Origin: Chloroflexota bacterium
GTDB taxonomy: Bacteria > Chloroflexota > Anaerolineae > Promineifilales > Promineifilaceae
DNA: 19,001 nt
NCBI GenBank assembly: GCA_024640485.1
Contig: JAHEEY010000033.1
Span: forward strand, 1-19,001
Direction: 5' to 3'
Positions 7,064 to 15,120 of this stretch are shown here, one piece after another; the first letter of the stretch is position 1, and every line of letters starts with the position of its first letter. Below the pieces are notes generated by a model. That model did no database searches, was not told where the DNA came from, and saw only the letters and a list, made by a program, of their open reading frames with translations. The translations under genes and the position numbers were made by a program.

Positions 7064-7972
7064 TCAGGCCATCACTTGAATGGCGGCGGGCATGCTGCTG
7101 ATCACCACATGGCGGACGTCGTCCCAGGGATAAGCGAACACCTCGCCATCCACGTGGATCGGCATCGGCTGGTCGGAACGGACCGTGATCCGCTTATTCT
7201 TGCGCATGGTTACATGCTTTGAGTCGACATGTTTCCCTTTCACCGACAAGGCTACCAGCCGGATCATGTTGAACCGGCTGACCGGCGTGGCGATACAGCT
7301 GTCCAGCAGATCATCGGTGTGGTTGGCGTCGGGTGTCAAAAAGAATCCACCGCCGCCGCGTGGTCCGACGCCTAGCGCCAGCAGCAAGCTTTCCTGGCTG
7401 ATCCGCTCATTGTCAAAAGAGATATCCAGCTTCAGTGTGCGGTAGTAAAAGAAGATCGTTTGCAGCACCGCCGCCACGTAAAGGGTAAATCCACGCAGCC
7501 GCGTGATCGCTTGGGAGCGAATGACCACGATGGCGTCCGTGCCGATACCCAGATTATTATCGAAATAGCGGTAGCGCCCGTGATCGTCTTCGACACGTCC
7601 CAGGTCAATGGTCCGAACCGTGCCGCTGAACAGACGATCCACAGCAGCATCGACATCATCCAGGGGAATACCCATGGCGAAGGCAAGATCATTGCCCGTG
7701 CCGATGGGGATAACCCCCAGCCTGGTATCATTGGAGGCGGCTTGCATCAGACCGTTGACGACCTCATGGACGGTGCCGTCACCGCCGGCAGCGACCACCA
7801 GCTCTACGCCGCCGTCAGCCGCTTGGCGGGCCAACTCGACGCCATGTCCCGGGCGCTCGGTGAGTACCACTTCAATCTCGCCGTACTTGATTCCAACCCG
7901 CTCAATATGCTCTCTGTGCCGGATGGCTTGTCCTTGATCAGACCAAGGATTCAGGATTACCCTGACCCGCAT
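7064..7972 (-). CDS. Diacylglycerol kinase-family lipid kinase (YegS/DagK-like)
   Basis: The predicted 302-residue enzyme phosphorylates a lipid alcohol such as diacylglycerol with ATP at the inner face of the membrane, recycling it to phosphatidic acid. The DAGK catalytic domain is clear: MRVRVILNPWSDQG at the N-terminus, the nucleotide-binding AAGGDGTVHEVVNGL with GGDGT at 63-67, and GVIPIGTGNDLA with GTGND at 91-95. HVDGE (273-277) in the C-terminal beta-sandwich is also typical. Length fits the family (~290-310). The frame is open upstream to 8101, but the ATG at 7972 is chosen because GGGAGG lies 5 nt before it and because the first beta-strand of the fold begins at once. The upstream 43 codons would be non-homologous. 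It probably heads the minus-strand set with the helicase-domain protein and galK. Confidence 0.93.
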   Translation of the reverse strand: MRVRVILNPWSDQGQAIRHREHIERVGIKYGEIEVVLTERPGHGVELARQAADGGVELVVAAGGDGTVHEVVNGLMQAASNDTRLGVIPIGTGNDLAFAMGIPLDDVDAAVDRLFSGTVRTIDLGRVEDDHGRYRYFDNNLGIGTDAIVVIRSQAITRLRGFTLYVAAVLQTIFFYYRTLKLDISFDNERISQESLLLALGVGPRGGGGFFLTPDANHTDDLLDSCIATPVSRFNMIRLVALSVKGKHVDSKHVTMRKNKRITVRSDQPMPIHVDGEVFAYPWDDVRHVVISSMPAAIQVMA

Positions 7973-7977
7973 AATCG

Positions 7978-7983
7978 CCTCCC
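7978..7983 (-). promoter_or_regulatory. Ribosome-binding site fixing the lipid kinase start
   Basis: On the minus strand GGGAGG lies 5 nt before the ATG at 7972. It decides against the longer frame that opens with GTG at 8101. Confidence 0.8.
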
Positions 7984-7987
7984 GCGC

Positions 7988-8053
7988 TGTTGTCTTAATG
8001 GCCAAACAGCCTGTAAGAATGACAAGGATCTTAATCCTCTCAAACAGACAACA
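7988..8053 (-). other. Inverted repeat in the lipid kinase leader
   Basis: On the minus strand TGTTGTCT (8053-8046) pairs with AGACAACA (7995-7988). Between them is a small hairpin, AGGAT (8038-8034), loop TAAG, ATCCT (8029-8025). The 3' arm ends 4 nt before the GGGAGG ribosome-binding site, so folding could affect translation initiation. The wide 50-nt loop makes the long helix uncertain. Confidence 0.3.
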
Positions 8054-8133
8054 ATGGGACCAGACTAAACGCATTTCATAATGAGAAAGAAAATACCCCA
8101 CTGCACCTATGCCAGGGCAACTTCGGGCGCTCG

Positions 8134-8162
8134 ATTATACGCCAGGAGCCTCCAGAGACCAA
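8134..8162 (-). promoter_or_regulatory. Minus-strand promoter candidate for the lipid kinase set
   Basis: On the minus strand a perfect TATAAT (8139-8134) is preceded, after 17 bp, by TTGGTC (8162-8157). The -35 box matches consensus only in its TTG. Transcription would start near 8127 and give a ~155-nt leader. It is divergent from the plus-strand promoter at 8200-8228. Confidence 0.45.
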
Positions 8163-8199
8163 TGGGTTGATCCTGGGCCAATCCATTCTTTGCGCCAGC

Positions 8200-8228
8200 T
8201 TTACACCCTCTTTTAAACGTGTTATACT
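8200..8228 (+). promoter_or_regulatory. Promoter of the eight-gene MutL/zinc-ribbon operon
   Basis: TTTACA (8200-8205) and TATACT (8223-8228) are separated by exactly 17 bp; each box matches the sigma-70 consensus at 5 of 6 positions. The start point would be near 8235, only about 8 nt before the ATG at 8243, so the first mRNA would be nearly leaderless. No terminator is evident for the next 10 kb on this strand. Confidence 0.7.
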
Positions 8229-8242
8229 CCGCATATAACATT

Positions 8243-8566
8243 ATGTTAGGTCACTTTAGAACTTATTGGCAGAGCGCTAAGAGGCAGAAATCGGCAGCAG
8301 GTGTGGTCCAAAACCAACCGCTAGACGGCCCTGCCCTCGACCAAATTGCCGATACGATTTCACGTTATGGGCTGCGCTTGCCGACATTACTTGTGTTGGA
8401 AATGGGGCATCCGCTAACCTTTCTGGGTGGACAGCTGGTGTTGATCAGCATGCCTGCCCTCGCCCTGTTTGTGCCAGCCCAGAAGATCCGCCGCTTTGCC
8501 AGCTTGCTGGAGGATCAAGATGCCATGACTGCATTAGTTGCCCGTTTGGAGGCCAAAGAAACCTAA
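8243..8566 (+). CDS. Small hydrophobic protein, first gene of the operon (unknown function)
   Basis: The predicted 107-residue protein has a basic N-terminus (HFRTYWQSAKRQK) and a soluble helix-like part. A hydrophobic stretch then runs from about 46 to 78 (LRLPTLLVLEMG onward to MPALALFVPA), and a charged C-terminal helix follows. It may have one membrane-embedded hairpin or one transmembrane segment. A GTG at 8219 is in frame, but it overlaps the -10 box and would lie before the transcription start, so the ATG at 8243 is preferred. No Shine-Dalgarno sequence precedes it, which fits a nearly leaderless mRNA. The stop TAA is followed immediately by the ATG of the next gene, implying coupled translation. 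I do not recognise the family. Confidence 0.75.
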   Translation: MLGHFRTYWQSAKRQKSAAGVVQNQPLDGPALDQIADTISRYGLRLPTLLVLEMGHPLTFLGGQLVLISMPALALFVPAQKIRRFASLLEDQDAMTALVARLEAKET

Positions 8567-9337
8567 ATGGATCTGATCAGAGTTGTTGGCGTTGAACTTA
8601 TCACCACCGCAGGCGTTATGGTCCTTACCGCACTCCTGATGCTGGTTTTGAGCTGGCGGATTCGTGCCGGGCGCCAGATCCACCTCCGACCCTTGAAGCC
8701 TTTTTCCGCCCTGGAAGGCCGTCTGGGTCAGGCCACGGAAGATGCCAGCCAAATGCATATTAGTATGGGGCGCGCCAGCCTGACCAGTAAGGCCAGCGCC
8801 ACCAGCGTCGCCGCTATCGCGGTGCTGGACCGTTTGGCAAAGGATGGCACCGCCAACGGCACACCGCCGGTGGTGACTGTGGGTGAAGGCACGCTGCTTC
8901 TGGTATCCCAGGAGCGGCTGAGAAGAGCGCATCAGGACGTAACCCGCGCTACCCGTCTCCCCTCTGGACAAGCCCATTTCATCGCCCACGAAACCATGCC
9001 CTTCACCTATGCTGGCGGTGTCGCTTCACTGATGCAGCAGGAGCGGGTAGCCAGCGCGGTGATGGTCGGCAGATTCGGGCCAGAAATTGCCGTAATCTCC
9101 GATGCCGCGACAAGAAAAGGGATTGATCAGGTGATCGGCACCGACAATCCCACCGCCATGGCGCTCAGCAGCGTCGCCAGTGACAACACCGTGCTGGGCG
9201 AAGAGCTGTTTGCCGCCGGGGCATACCTGGAGGGCAAGCCAGATCAGCTGGCAGCCTTGCTCACCCAAGATATCCTGAGATACGCCGTTGCCGCCGTCAT
9301 ACTTGGAGCAGCGATATTTCGCTTGATCGCGGGATAG
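8567..9337 (+). CDS. Membrane-anchored protein with N- and C-terminal transmembrane segments (possibly DUF6754)
   Basis: The predicted 256-residue protein has a transmembrane segment at about 10-29 and another at about 237-254. They flank a ~200-residue soluble domain rich in Ala, Ser and Thr. The stretch ISMGRASLTSKASATSVAAI (65-84), GEGTLLLVSQERL and SDAATRKGIDQVIGTDNP suggest an alpha/beta fold. It resembles the uncharacterised family that I recall being labelled DUF6754 in Chloroflexota; I could not check this and no activity is known. Positive charges after the first helix (RIRAGRQIHLRPLK) favour a cytoplasmic central domain. The gene abuts the preceding stop codon with no gap. Confidence 0.8.
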   Translation: MDLIRVVGVELITTAGVMVLTALLMLVLSWRIRAGRQIHLRPLKPFSALEGRLGQATEDASQMHISMGRASLTSKASATSVAAIAVLDRLAKDGTANGTPPVVTVGEGTLLLVSQERLRRAHQDVTRATRLPSGQAHFIAHETMPFTYAGGVASLMQQERVASAVMVGRFGPEIAVISDAATRKGIDQVIGTDNPTAMALSSVASDNTVLGEELFAAGAYLEGKPDQLAALLTQDILRYAVAAVILGAAIFRLIAG

Positions 9338-9404
9338 AATTCTTCCAGTTTAGCGTGCGGGCGCATTTGAACAACTATCTTTTTAGCCGTCGTTTCATAT
9401 AACC

Positions 9405-10037
9405 ATGATCTTAAAACGGTACCTGCCATTATCCATCGCCATCTCATTTGGATTGCTCACGCTCATTGGGCTTCTTGCCCCCCTGGCCCCTATCAGCAGT
9501 CTGCTGCTGAACTGGGCAGGGCTGCTGCTGGCAGTCGCCTTGATCCTGGGCGTTCTGAATCTATTCTCGGTTCACCTGAAGCGGCTGTTCAGCGGCAGGG
9601 ACGTCTACAGCGGCATCTTGGTGCTGAGTATGTTGGCGGTATTTGCCCTGGCGCTGTTGGACGGCGGCAGTTCAACATCAGCCGGCGACGGCGTGCGTAC
9701 TGCGTTTACCTGGATAATCTTCCCGCTTGAAGCGGCTCTGGCTTCATTACTGGCCTTCTTTCTGCTGTTCGCCGGATTCCGATTAGTGCGACGACAGCCC
9801 GGCCGATGGTCACTGCTTTTTCTGCTGACGGCAGCCTTGATGTTAGCCAGCAGCGCTTTGGCGTTCAGCCAACTGCTGCCGGACCAGGTCAGTGTACTCC
9901 TAGACCAGTTCCAGCATGTCGTCAATGACATCATCGTGGTATCGGGCATGCGCGGGATATTGATTGGGGTCGCCCTAGGCACCGTAGTGCTGAGTATTAG
10001 AGTTCTGGTTGGATTGGATCGGCCATATAGCCAATGA
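9405..10037 (+). CDS. Six-helix integral membrane protein (unknown function)
   Basis: The predicted 210-residue protein is mostly hydrophobic. Helices can be placed at about 8-27, 30-55, 69-86, 102-127, 134-156 and 181-203. Basic stretches at 59-65 (KRLFSGR) and 126-134 (RLVRRQPGR) are likely cytoplasmic loops. No channel, transporter or enzyme motif is visible. It is 67 bp after the previous gene, and its stop overlaps the ATG of the giant zinc-ribbon gene as ATGA, implying translational coupling. With its membrane neighbours it may form part of a complex; that is an inference. I do not recognise the family. Confidence 0.8.
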   Translation: MILKRYLPLSIAISFGLLTLIGLLAPLAPISSLLLNWAGLLLAVALILGVLNLFSVHLKRLFSGRDVYSGILVLSMLAVFALALLDGGSSTSAGDGVRTAFTWIIFPLEAALASLLAFFLLFAGFRLVRRQPGRWSLLFLLTAALMLASSALAFSQLLPDQVSVLLDQFQHVVNDIIVVSGMRGILIGVALGTVVLSIRVLVGLDRPYSQ

Positions 10038-13000
10038 GTATGAATAACGGCGTAATTTGCAGCAACTGTAATACTGAAAACGCTTTTGGTGCGAAGTTCT
10101 GCGTCCATTGTGGGCGCAGCATCCGCACCACATCGGTAAGAATCTGTACTTCGTGCCAAACCGAAAACGCCGGCAGCGACAGCACCTGCTGGCAGTGCGG
10201 CGCCGTGCTGCCTAAATTGACCGGCGGCCTGCGAGGTTCTGCCGGCTTCGCGGGCATCCCAGGCCAAGAAGCTGACGATGAGATGCCCGCTGCTTCGCCG
10301 GACGAAGGGCCGGACGAAGAAGGTGGCGAAGAAATAGATTGGTCTTCTTTTGGACAGCAGGAACATGCCTCTTATGACTCCAATTTTCCTGACTGGCTCC
10401 TTGGCAGCGACGCGCTGCAGCAAGAGGATGAATCGGCTGAGCCGATTATCACGGAAGCATTTCCAGATTTGGAGAATGGATTGGAGTCGGAAATGCCGGA
10501 ATACGAGGATCCTGAAGATGCTGGCCTGTCCGAATGGCTAGGTTCGACCAGCGAGGATGACGATGTGCCAGCATCGGCTGAAGACCCAGCTGGCATGGGC
10601 GGTGCTTTGACAGACTGGCTGGCAGAGCTAGGCGAAACGTCAGACGTGGATACCGGTAGGAGCGCTGCCGGGAAGCCTGTCGAACCGCTAGGTAATGCAG
10701 CCGGCGACGAGCCAGCTGAACCAATGCAAGATCCCCTGGATTGGCTCTCTGAGTTCGGATCGTTGAACACCGATATCCTCTCCCTCCCCATCAGCGACCA
10801 ACCCGAATCTGAAGAGCAAGACGATGATGACAGCCTGGATGCGTGGTTGAGTCGGATTGGGCAGGCCAAGACTGATCTCCTATCTGATCCCAGCGACCAC
10901 CCCCAACTGGAGTCCGAGCAGCCGGGATCGCAATCGGTCAGCGACCCCCCCAATTGGGCCGTTGAACTCGGCCTGACTGAAACCGGTGGATTCAGTATCA
11001 GTGCCACAGGGGAAGGCGTATCCGCGGAAGAGTCTGATGATGAAGCGTCCGATGATGACGAGCCGGCGGTTCTGCCCCCATGGCTGGAAGACAGCGATAA
11101 GACCAATTTCTTGCCTGAGCTGGTCGAGCTGCATGAGTCACAACTGGAAGATACGGAAGCTGATGATGAAGCGGAGCTGCCCGAATGGCTGAAAGATGCC
11201 GAAGAAATCGAAGACGAAACCAGGATGACCGGCTATCTGCCATCAGAACCGAAGTTCGACCTGGAAGCGGATGATGACCAGGACCTGCCTGATTGGCTGG
11301 AAGGCATAGACGAACAAGAGCTGATTCAAGAAGCCCCGGCGGCCCCGCCCCCGACCAGGACCTTATCGCCTAAAGGGGTGTTGTCTGAGGATGTTGAGGA
11401 TGAGCAATACAGCCCTACCCCAGACGGCGGGGTCACCTTGCCTCCGTGGATAACCACTGAAGATCAATCGCGCTCCTCAGAAGAAGCGTCTGAATTTGCC
11501 GTTGACAGCGCTTTTCCCATGGCTGACGCCCAGCTGCCGCCCTGGTTGACTGGGTCGGAAGAAGGGGAGCCGGAGCCTCCCACGGATAGCGAACTGAAGG
11601 CTGACTTATTCGACTCAAGGCAGCCGGCATCCAGCGACGATGACGCCGGCGCATCGCCTGATGATCAGCTGCCTGACTGGGTCAATGATTTCGATGAAAT
11701 TGAACTGCCTGATGAAGCGGCAGCACCGGAAGAAGATACTGCCGAGGCAGCGGAAAGCGAAGAAGATATGCCAGAGTGGCTCACCGAGCCGGGCCTATTT
11801 GAAATCGACCGGACTGAACCAGCACCGGCCGTTGAAGACAGTATTGAGGCGGACGCCGATCTACCTGACTGGCTGATCTCAACTGACGAGGAGGAAGAAA
11901 CGCCTCCAGAAATCGAGCCAAGCGAGCCAGTTTTAAGGGCGGATGATGATGAGGAACTGATTCCTGATTGGCTCAGCGAACCGGAATTCGAAGCGGCGGC
12001 AGACGCTGGCGCTGATGACCAGCTTGCAGACGATTTCGATCTTTCCTCTGACGAGGCACTGCCGAGCTGGTTGAGTGAAGAAGACGCCCGAGACAGCGGC
12101 ACCGACGAGGAACTGACTCTGGAGCAGCCGGCTTTCGGCGAAACGGACGACCAATCAGACGACTCCATTGAATCTGATTGGCTGATGGCGTTTGAAGAGA
12201 CCGACAATGATGCCGGTGAAGACCAGGGAATCTCCCCAGATGAGCTGCCCGACTGGATGGCAGCTGAATTACCTGTCGAGCCGCAGGGTGATGAACAGGA
12301 AGCGATTGAATCGGAGCTGGGATCTGATTGGCTGCAGCCAGAACCGGTGGAAAGCGAAGGCATCTCAGCAATGCTGGACGAGCCGGCAGCAGCTGAGGAA
12401 GCGGCGCGGCCCGAAGCTGATCTCACGGAATCTGACATGGCCATCGAGCTGGATGATCTGACCATCACCGAGCTCGATACTGATTTCGGCTTCACCGCTT
12501 GGCTTTCTGACCTGGGAGAAGATGAAGCTGAAGAACAAATCATTCGGGGAACCGCCCTTCTGGATGATCTGCTGGTGGCTGACCCGAACATCATCAAGAC
12601 GGAATTGGGTTGGTTGGAGGATGTCGAAGATGACGAGCCGGCGCTGGAAGAGTCCACGCTTGGCATGGCGCCAATAGCGGGAGATGAAGTCATCTCGGAA
12701 AAGCTGGGGCCAGTTGATGCCGACGATGAGGCCCCCCTCACCGACCAACCCGAATGGCTGACCGCGTGGGAATCTTCCGGTGGTGAGCTTCTGGAGCCAC
12801 TGGAAGATGAGGAGATTCCTGAACTTCAAGAGGACATTTTCGCGAAATTGGAGCAGACCTTTGAAGTCGAGCCGGCAGCACTGGAAGCTGACAAGCCGCC
12901 AGTTGAAGCGGAACTAGTTGAAGCTCAACCCGACTTCGCAGATCACGATGATGATTGGCTGGTTGACGGGATGCTGTCCAGTGACGGTTTGGAGCCTGCC

Positions 13001-14488
13001 GAAATACCTGATTGGCTGGAGCAGATGGAACCCACTGGCGCTTCCGACGGCGTGCCCACGCCAAAGCCTGATATGGTTGAGCCAGCAGCGGATCTTCCCG
13101 ACTGGATCGCCGACCTTAAACCCACCAGAGACACTGACATGGGCAGTATCCTGCCCAGCGCGTTGACGCTGCCTGATGAAGAAGACACTTTGATCGACAT
13201 CACCGAAGATGTGGCAGCCGAGCAGCTTCCCCATTGGCTGCAGTCCGGCGACCAAGCTGCCCTGGATGGCGATGCCTTGACGCTGCCGCTGGCGGCGGTT
13301 CGAGAGGAACATACCAGCTGGAGAGAAGCGATCTTCCAAGACAGCGACGCGGGCCAAGATGATTGGGAAGAGATCTTGGGAGATTTGCCGCCGAGTCTAT
13401 CGCCGGCAGAGGAACTGGTTCAAGCTGAAATACCTGACTGGGTGCAGCAGTTGATGCCCCCAGTGCTGAAAGGTGAGCCTGAAGAAACGGCGGAAGCTGT
13501 GGCCGAAGAAACAGGTCCCCTAGCTGGGCTTAGCGGCGTCATTGACACCGCAGACATCGCCGCTGTCGCCCATTCAACTGAACCTCTGGATCAATTCACG
13601 ATAACCAAGGAACAACAACAGCAAGCAGCACTGCTGCGGCAGCTGACCCGAGCGGAAAGACAGCCAGCCCAGGTTGACCTGGGCACTATCCACACGACCT
13701 CTACCTGGACCAGGATGATCCTGGCGGGCCTGCTGTTCATCGCGGTGGCGGCAGGGCTGCTGCTGCCTGACCTGCTGAAGCTCAAGCTGCCTTCGGCTCA
13801 AGTCGAACCGGTTCAAGAGCTGGTTGATGCCGCCGCCGGCAAATCGGTGCTGGTTGCCTTTGAATACACCCCAGCCATGGCTGGGGAATTATCTCCCCAG
13901 GCGGAGGCGGTGCTGGCGCGGCTCTCAGCCAACGGCAGCCCCATGGCAACGGTGAGCCAGTACAGCACCGGCATGGCGCTGGCCGGGGAACTGACTGCCG
14001 GGCTCGAGGTCAATCCGGTAGGATTGATCACTGGCGAAGCGATCGGGCTGAGGCAGTTGGGTAACTGCCTTGGCAGGGACGCGCAATGCCAGCGCATCTT
14101 GGGCCGGTCGCTGGACGCCGAGCTGCAGGACCAGCTGAGAGAAGTAGAATTGATCATCCTGTTTACCAGTGACCATGACAGCCTGGTCAACTGGATTGAA
14201 CAAGTCGGCGGTTCTTCTGATGTGCCGATGTTAGCCGGTGTCACCCAATCGCTGATGCCAACAGCATCTCCTTATCTGGAGAGCGGTCAGCTCCGAGCGG
14301 TCATCAACGGCATTTACGAGGCGGCAGCCCTCCAGGCCGCCGCCGGCGAAAGCGGTCTGAATAATCGGGTCCAAGCAGTCGGCTTTGGCCAGCTGGCCGC
14401 CGCGCTGCTGTTACTCACCGGTGGGATCTTCATGGGTTCCTCCAAGAAGAAAACAAGTAAACCAGCAAATACCAAGAGCAGCACATGA
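10034..14488 (+). CDS. Giant zinc-ribbon / acidic PDWL-repeat membrane protein
   Basis: The predicted protein has 1484 residues. Two zinc ribbons with identical spacing open it (Cys9, 12, 23, 26 and Cys38, 41, 52, 55; CX2CX10CX2C). About 1040 very acidic residues follow (about 100-1140), with only 13 Lys and no Cys. This tract carries at least 26 copies of a motif like [LI]-P-[D/E/P]-W-[LIVM], with Trp at 121, 168, 195, 237, 271, 350, 385, 421, 472, 504, 549, 582, 613, 646, 679, 716, 741, 766, 823, 860, 908, 975, 994, 1024, 1068 and 1136. Spacing is usually 25-50 residues. A Gln-rich linker, a membrane helix (~1227-1247), a ~200-residue alpha/beta-like domain and a second helix (~1452-1468) come next, then a Lys-rich end. 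Flanking basic residues place both termini in the cytoplasm. Both neighbours overlap it by ATGA. Function is unknown; a multivalent scaffold is an inference. Confidence 0.9.
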   Translation: MSMNNGVICSNCNTENAFGAKFCVHCGRSIRTTSVRICTSCQTENAGSDSTCWQCGAVLPKLTGGLRGSAGFAGIPGQEADDEMPAASPDEGPDEEGGEEIDWSSFGQQEHASYDSNFPDWLLGSDALQQEDESAEPIITEAFPDLENGLESEMPEYEDPEDAGLSEWLGSTSEDDDVPASAEDPAGMGGALTDWLAELGETSDVDTGRSAAGKPVEPLGNAAGDEPAEPMQDPLDWLSEFGSLNTDILSLPISDQPESEEQDDDDSLDAWLSRIGQAKTDLLSDPSDHPQLESEQPGSQSVSDPPNWAVELGLTETGGFSISATGEGVSAEESDDEASDDDEPAVLPPWLEDSDKTNFLPELVELHESQLEDTEADDEAELPEWLKDAEEIEDETRMTGYLPSEPKFDLEADDDQDLPDWLEGIDEQELIQEAPAAPPPTRTLSPKGVLSEDVEDEQYSPTPDGGVTLPPWITTEDQSRSSEEASEFAVDSAFPMADAQLPPWLTGSEEGEPEPPTDSELKADLFDSRQPASSDDDAGASPDDQLPDWVNDFDEIELPDEAAAPEEDTAEAAESEEDMPEWLTEPGLFEIDRTEPAPAVEDSIEADADLPDWLISTDEEEETPPEIEPSEPVLRADDDEELIPDWLSEPEFEAAADAGADDQLADDFDLSSDEALPSWLSEEDARDSGTDEELTLEQPAFGETDDQSDDSIESDWLMAFEETDNDAGEDQGISPDELPDWMAAELPVEPQGDEQEAIESELGSDWLQPEPVESEGISAMLDEPAAAEEAARPEADLTESDMAIELDDLTITELDTDFGFTAWLSDLGEDEAEEQIIRGTALLDDLLVADPNIIKTELGWLEDVEDDEPALEESTLGMAPIAGDEVISEKLGPVDADDEAPLTDQPEWLTAWESSGGELLEPLEDEEIPELQEDIFAKLEQTFEVEPAALEADKPPVEAELVEAQPDFADHDDDWLVDGMLSSDGLEPAEIPDWLEQMEPTGASDGVPTPKPDMVEPAADLPDWIADLKPTRDTDMGSILPSALTLPDEEDTLIDITEDVAAEQLPHWLQSGDQAALDGDALTLPLAAVREEHTSWREAIFQDSDAGQDDWEEILGDLPPSLSPAEELVQAEIPDWVQQLMPPVLKGEPEETAEAVAEETGPLAGLSGVIDTADIAAVAHSTEPLDQFTITKEQQQQAALLRQLTRAERQPAQVDLGTIHTTSTWTRMILAGLLFIAVAAGLLLPDLLKLKLPSAQVEPVQELVDAAAGKSVLVAFEYTPAMAGELSPQAEAVLARLSANGSPMATVSQYSTGMALAGELTAGLEVNPVGLITGEAIGLRQLGNCLGRDAQCQRILGRSLDAELQDQLREVELIILFTSDHDSLVNWIEQVGGSSDVPMLAGVTQSLMPTASPYLESGQLRAVINGIYEAAALQAAAGESGLNNRVQAVGFGQLAAALLLLTGGIFMGSSKKKTSKPANTKSST
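10331..13453 (+). repeat. Protein-level array of about 26-30 acidic PDWL-like motifs
   Basis: This part of the giant gene encodes residues 100-1140. The repeat is at protein level only: a Trp followed by Leu, Ile, Val or Met, usually after Pro-Asp, Pro-Glu or Pro-Pro, in Asp/Glu-rich linkers. The DNA is not an exact direct repeat, so copies have diverged while the Trp core stayed. Degenerate copies are at Trp103, 308, 1096 and 1111. Some early copies carry an extra downstream pattern ending in Leu-Gly, Phe-Gly or Ile-Gly (TDWLAELG, LDWLSEFG, DAWLSRIG). Confidence 0.85.
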
Positions 14489-15120
14489 ACAGTGAACTCA
14501 TTGGCCTCCTCGTCGGCTTCATCCTGACGCTTTTCATCTACAGTTATTTGATCAAGGATAATCCCCTGTATCGAATTGCGATTCATATCCTGGTAGGTGT
14601 CAGCGCCGCGTTTGCCGCAGTGGTGGTGATGAAAGAGGTGATTCAGCCTGTTTTCGACATGATGCGTCACGATCCGACAGACGCTGATCTGTTGATTTCA
14701 ATGATCCCCATGCTGTTGGCACTGCTGCTGCTCCTCAAGCGGCTGCCGGCGGTTGCCTGGATCGGCAACAGCACCGTGGCCTTGTTGACTGGTATCGGCG
14801 CCGCGGTCGCCGTAACCGGCGCCATTACCGGCACCTTGTGGCCGCAATTGTCCCGAAGCGCCGGAGGGACACCTGTGGAAGGAATGGTGATTGCGGTATT
14901 GACCGTCTGCGCCCTGTTTACATTCCAGTTCACCGGCAAGCTTGATAAGCAGGGCGATTGGGTCCGGCCTGTTTGGCAGCGCAGCGTGGTCCTTATCGGC
15001 CGGTTAGTTCTGACCATCACCTTCGCTGTCCTGTTTTCCACGGTATTCAGCACCAGCCTAACCTTGCTGGCAGACCGTATCGGATATTTTGTAGACCAGT
15101 TCTCGGGCCTAGTATCATGA
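14485..15120 (+). CDS. Six-helix integral membrane protein downstream of the giant protein (unknown function)
   Basis: The predicted 211-residue protein has hydrophobic segments at about 5-23, 31-50, 68-85, 91-113, 130-149 and 167-194. Basic stretches near 160-173 (RPVWQRSVVLIGR) lie on the likely cytoplasmic side. Its start overlaps the stop of the giant gene as ATGA, and its own stop overlaps the MutL-family start in the same way, so three consecutive proteins are probably made in coupled fashion. No enzymatic or transport motif is visible. It is similar in size and helix number to the 210-residue membrane protein on the other side of the giant gene, but I see no clear sequence likeness. 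I do not recognise the family. Confidence 0.85.
   Translation: MNSELIGLLVGFILTLFIYSYLIKDNPLYRIAIHILVGVSAAFAAVVVMKEVIQPVFDMMRHDPTDADLLISMIPMLLALLLLLKRLPAVAWIGNSTVALLTGIGAAVAVTGAITGTLWPQLSRSAGGTPVEGMVIAVLTVCALFTFQFTGKLDKQGDWVRPVWQRSVVLIGRLVLTITFAVLFSTVFSTSLTLLADRIGYFVDQFSGLVS

Noticed and set aside
7973..8101. 43-codon N-terminal extension of the lipid kinase
   Set aside because: The GGGAGG site 5 nt before 7972 and the immediate DAGK fold start point to the shorter form.
9605..10423. 272-codon minus-strand frame
   Set aside because: It overlaps a membrane protein gene and the zinc ribbons of the next gene, and has no recognisable domain or ribosome-binding site.
10372..11106. 244-codon Ser-rich minus-strand frame
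   Set aside because: Same composition artefact opposite the acidic zinc-ribbon gene.
11665..12741. 358-codon open frame on the minus strand, very Ser-rich
   Set aside because: It mirrors the acidic tract: GAN and GCN codons read in reverse give Ser and Ala codons and few stops. No start signal or domain is visible, and the plus-strand gene is clearly real.
10331..13453. CRISPR-like or tandem DNA repeat in the giant gene
   Set aside because: Repeat units vary in length and DNA sequence, lie inside an open frame, and only the short Trp core is shared at protein level.
14958..15116. 53-codon N-terminal extension of the MutL-family gene
   Set aside because: It overlaps the upstream membrane protein by 160 bp and has a non-family sequence; the ATGA overlap at 15117 is a far better start.
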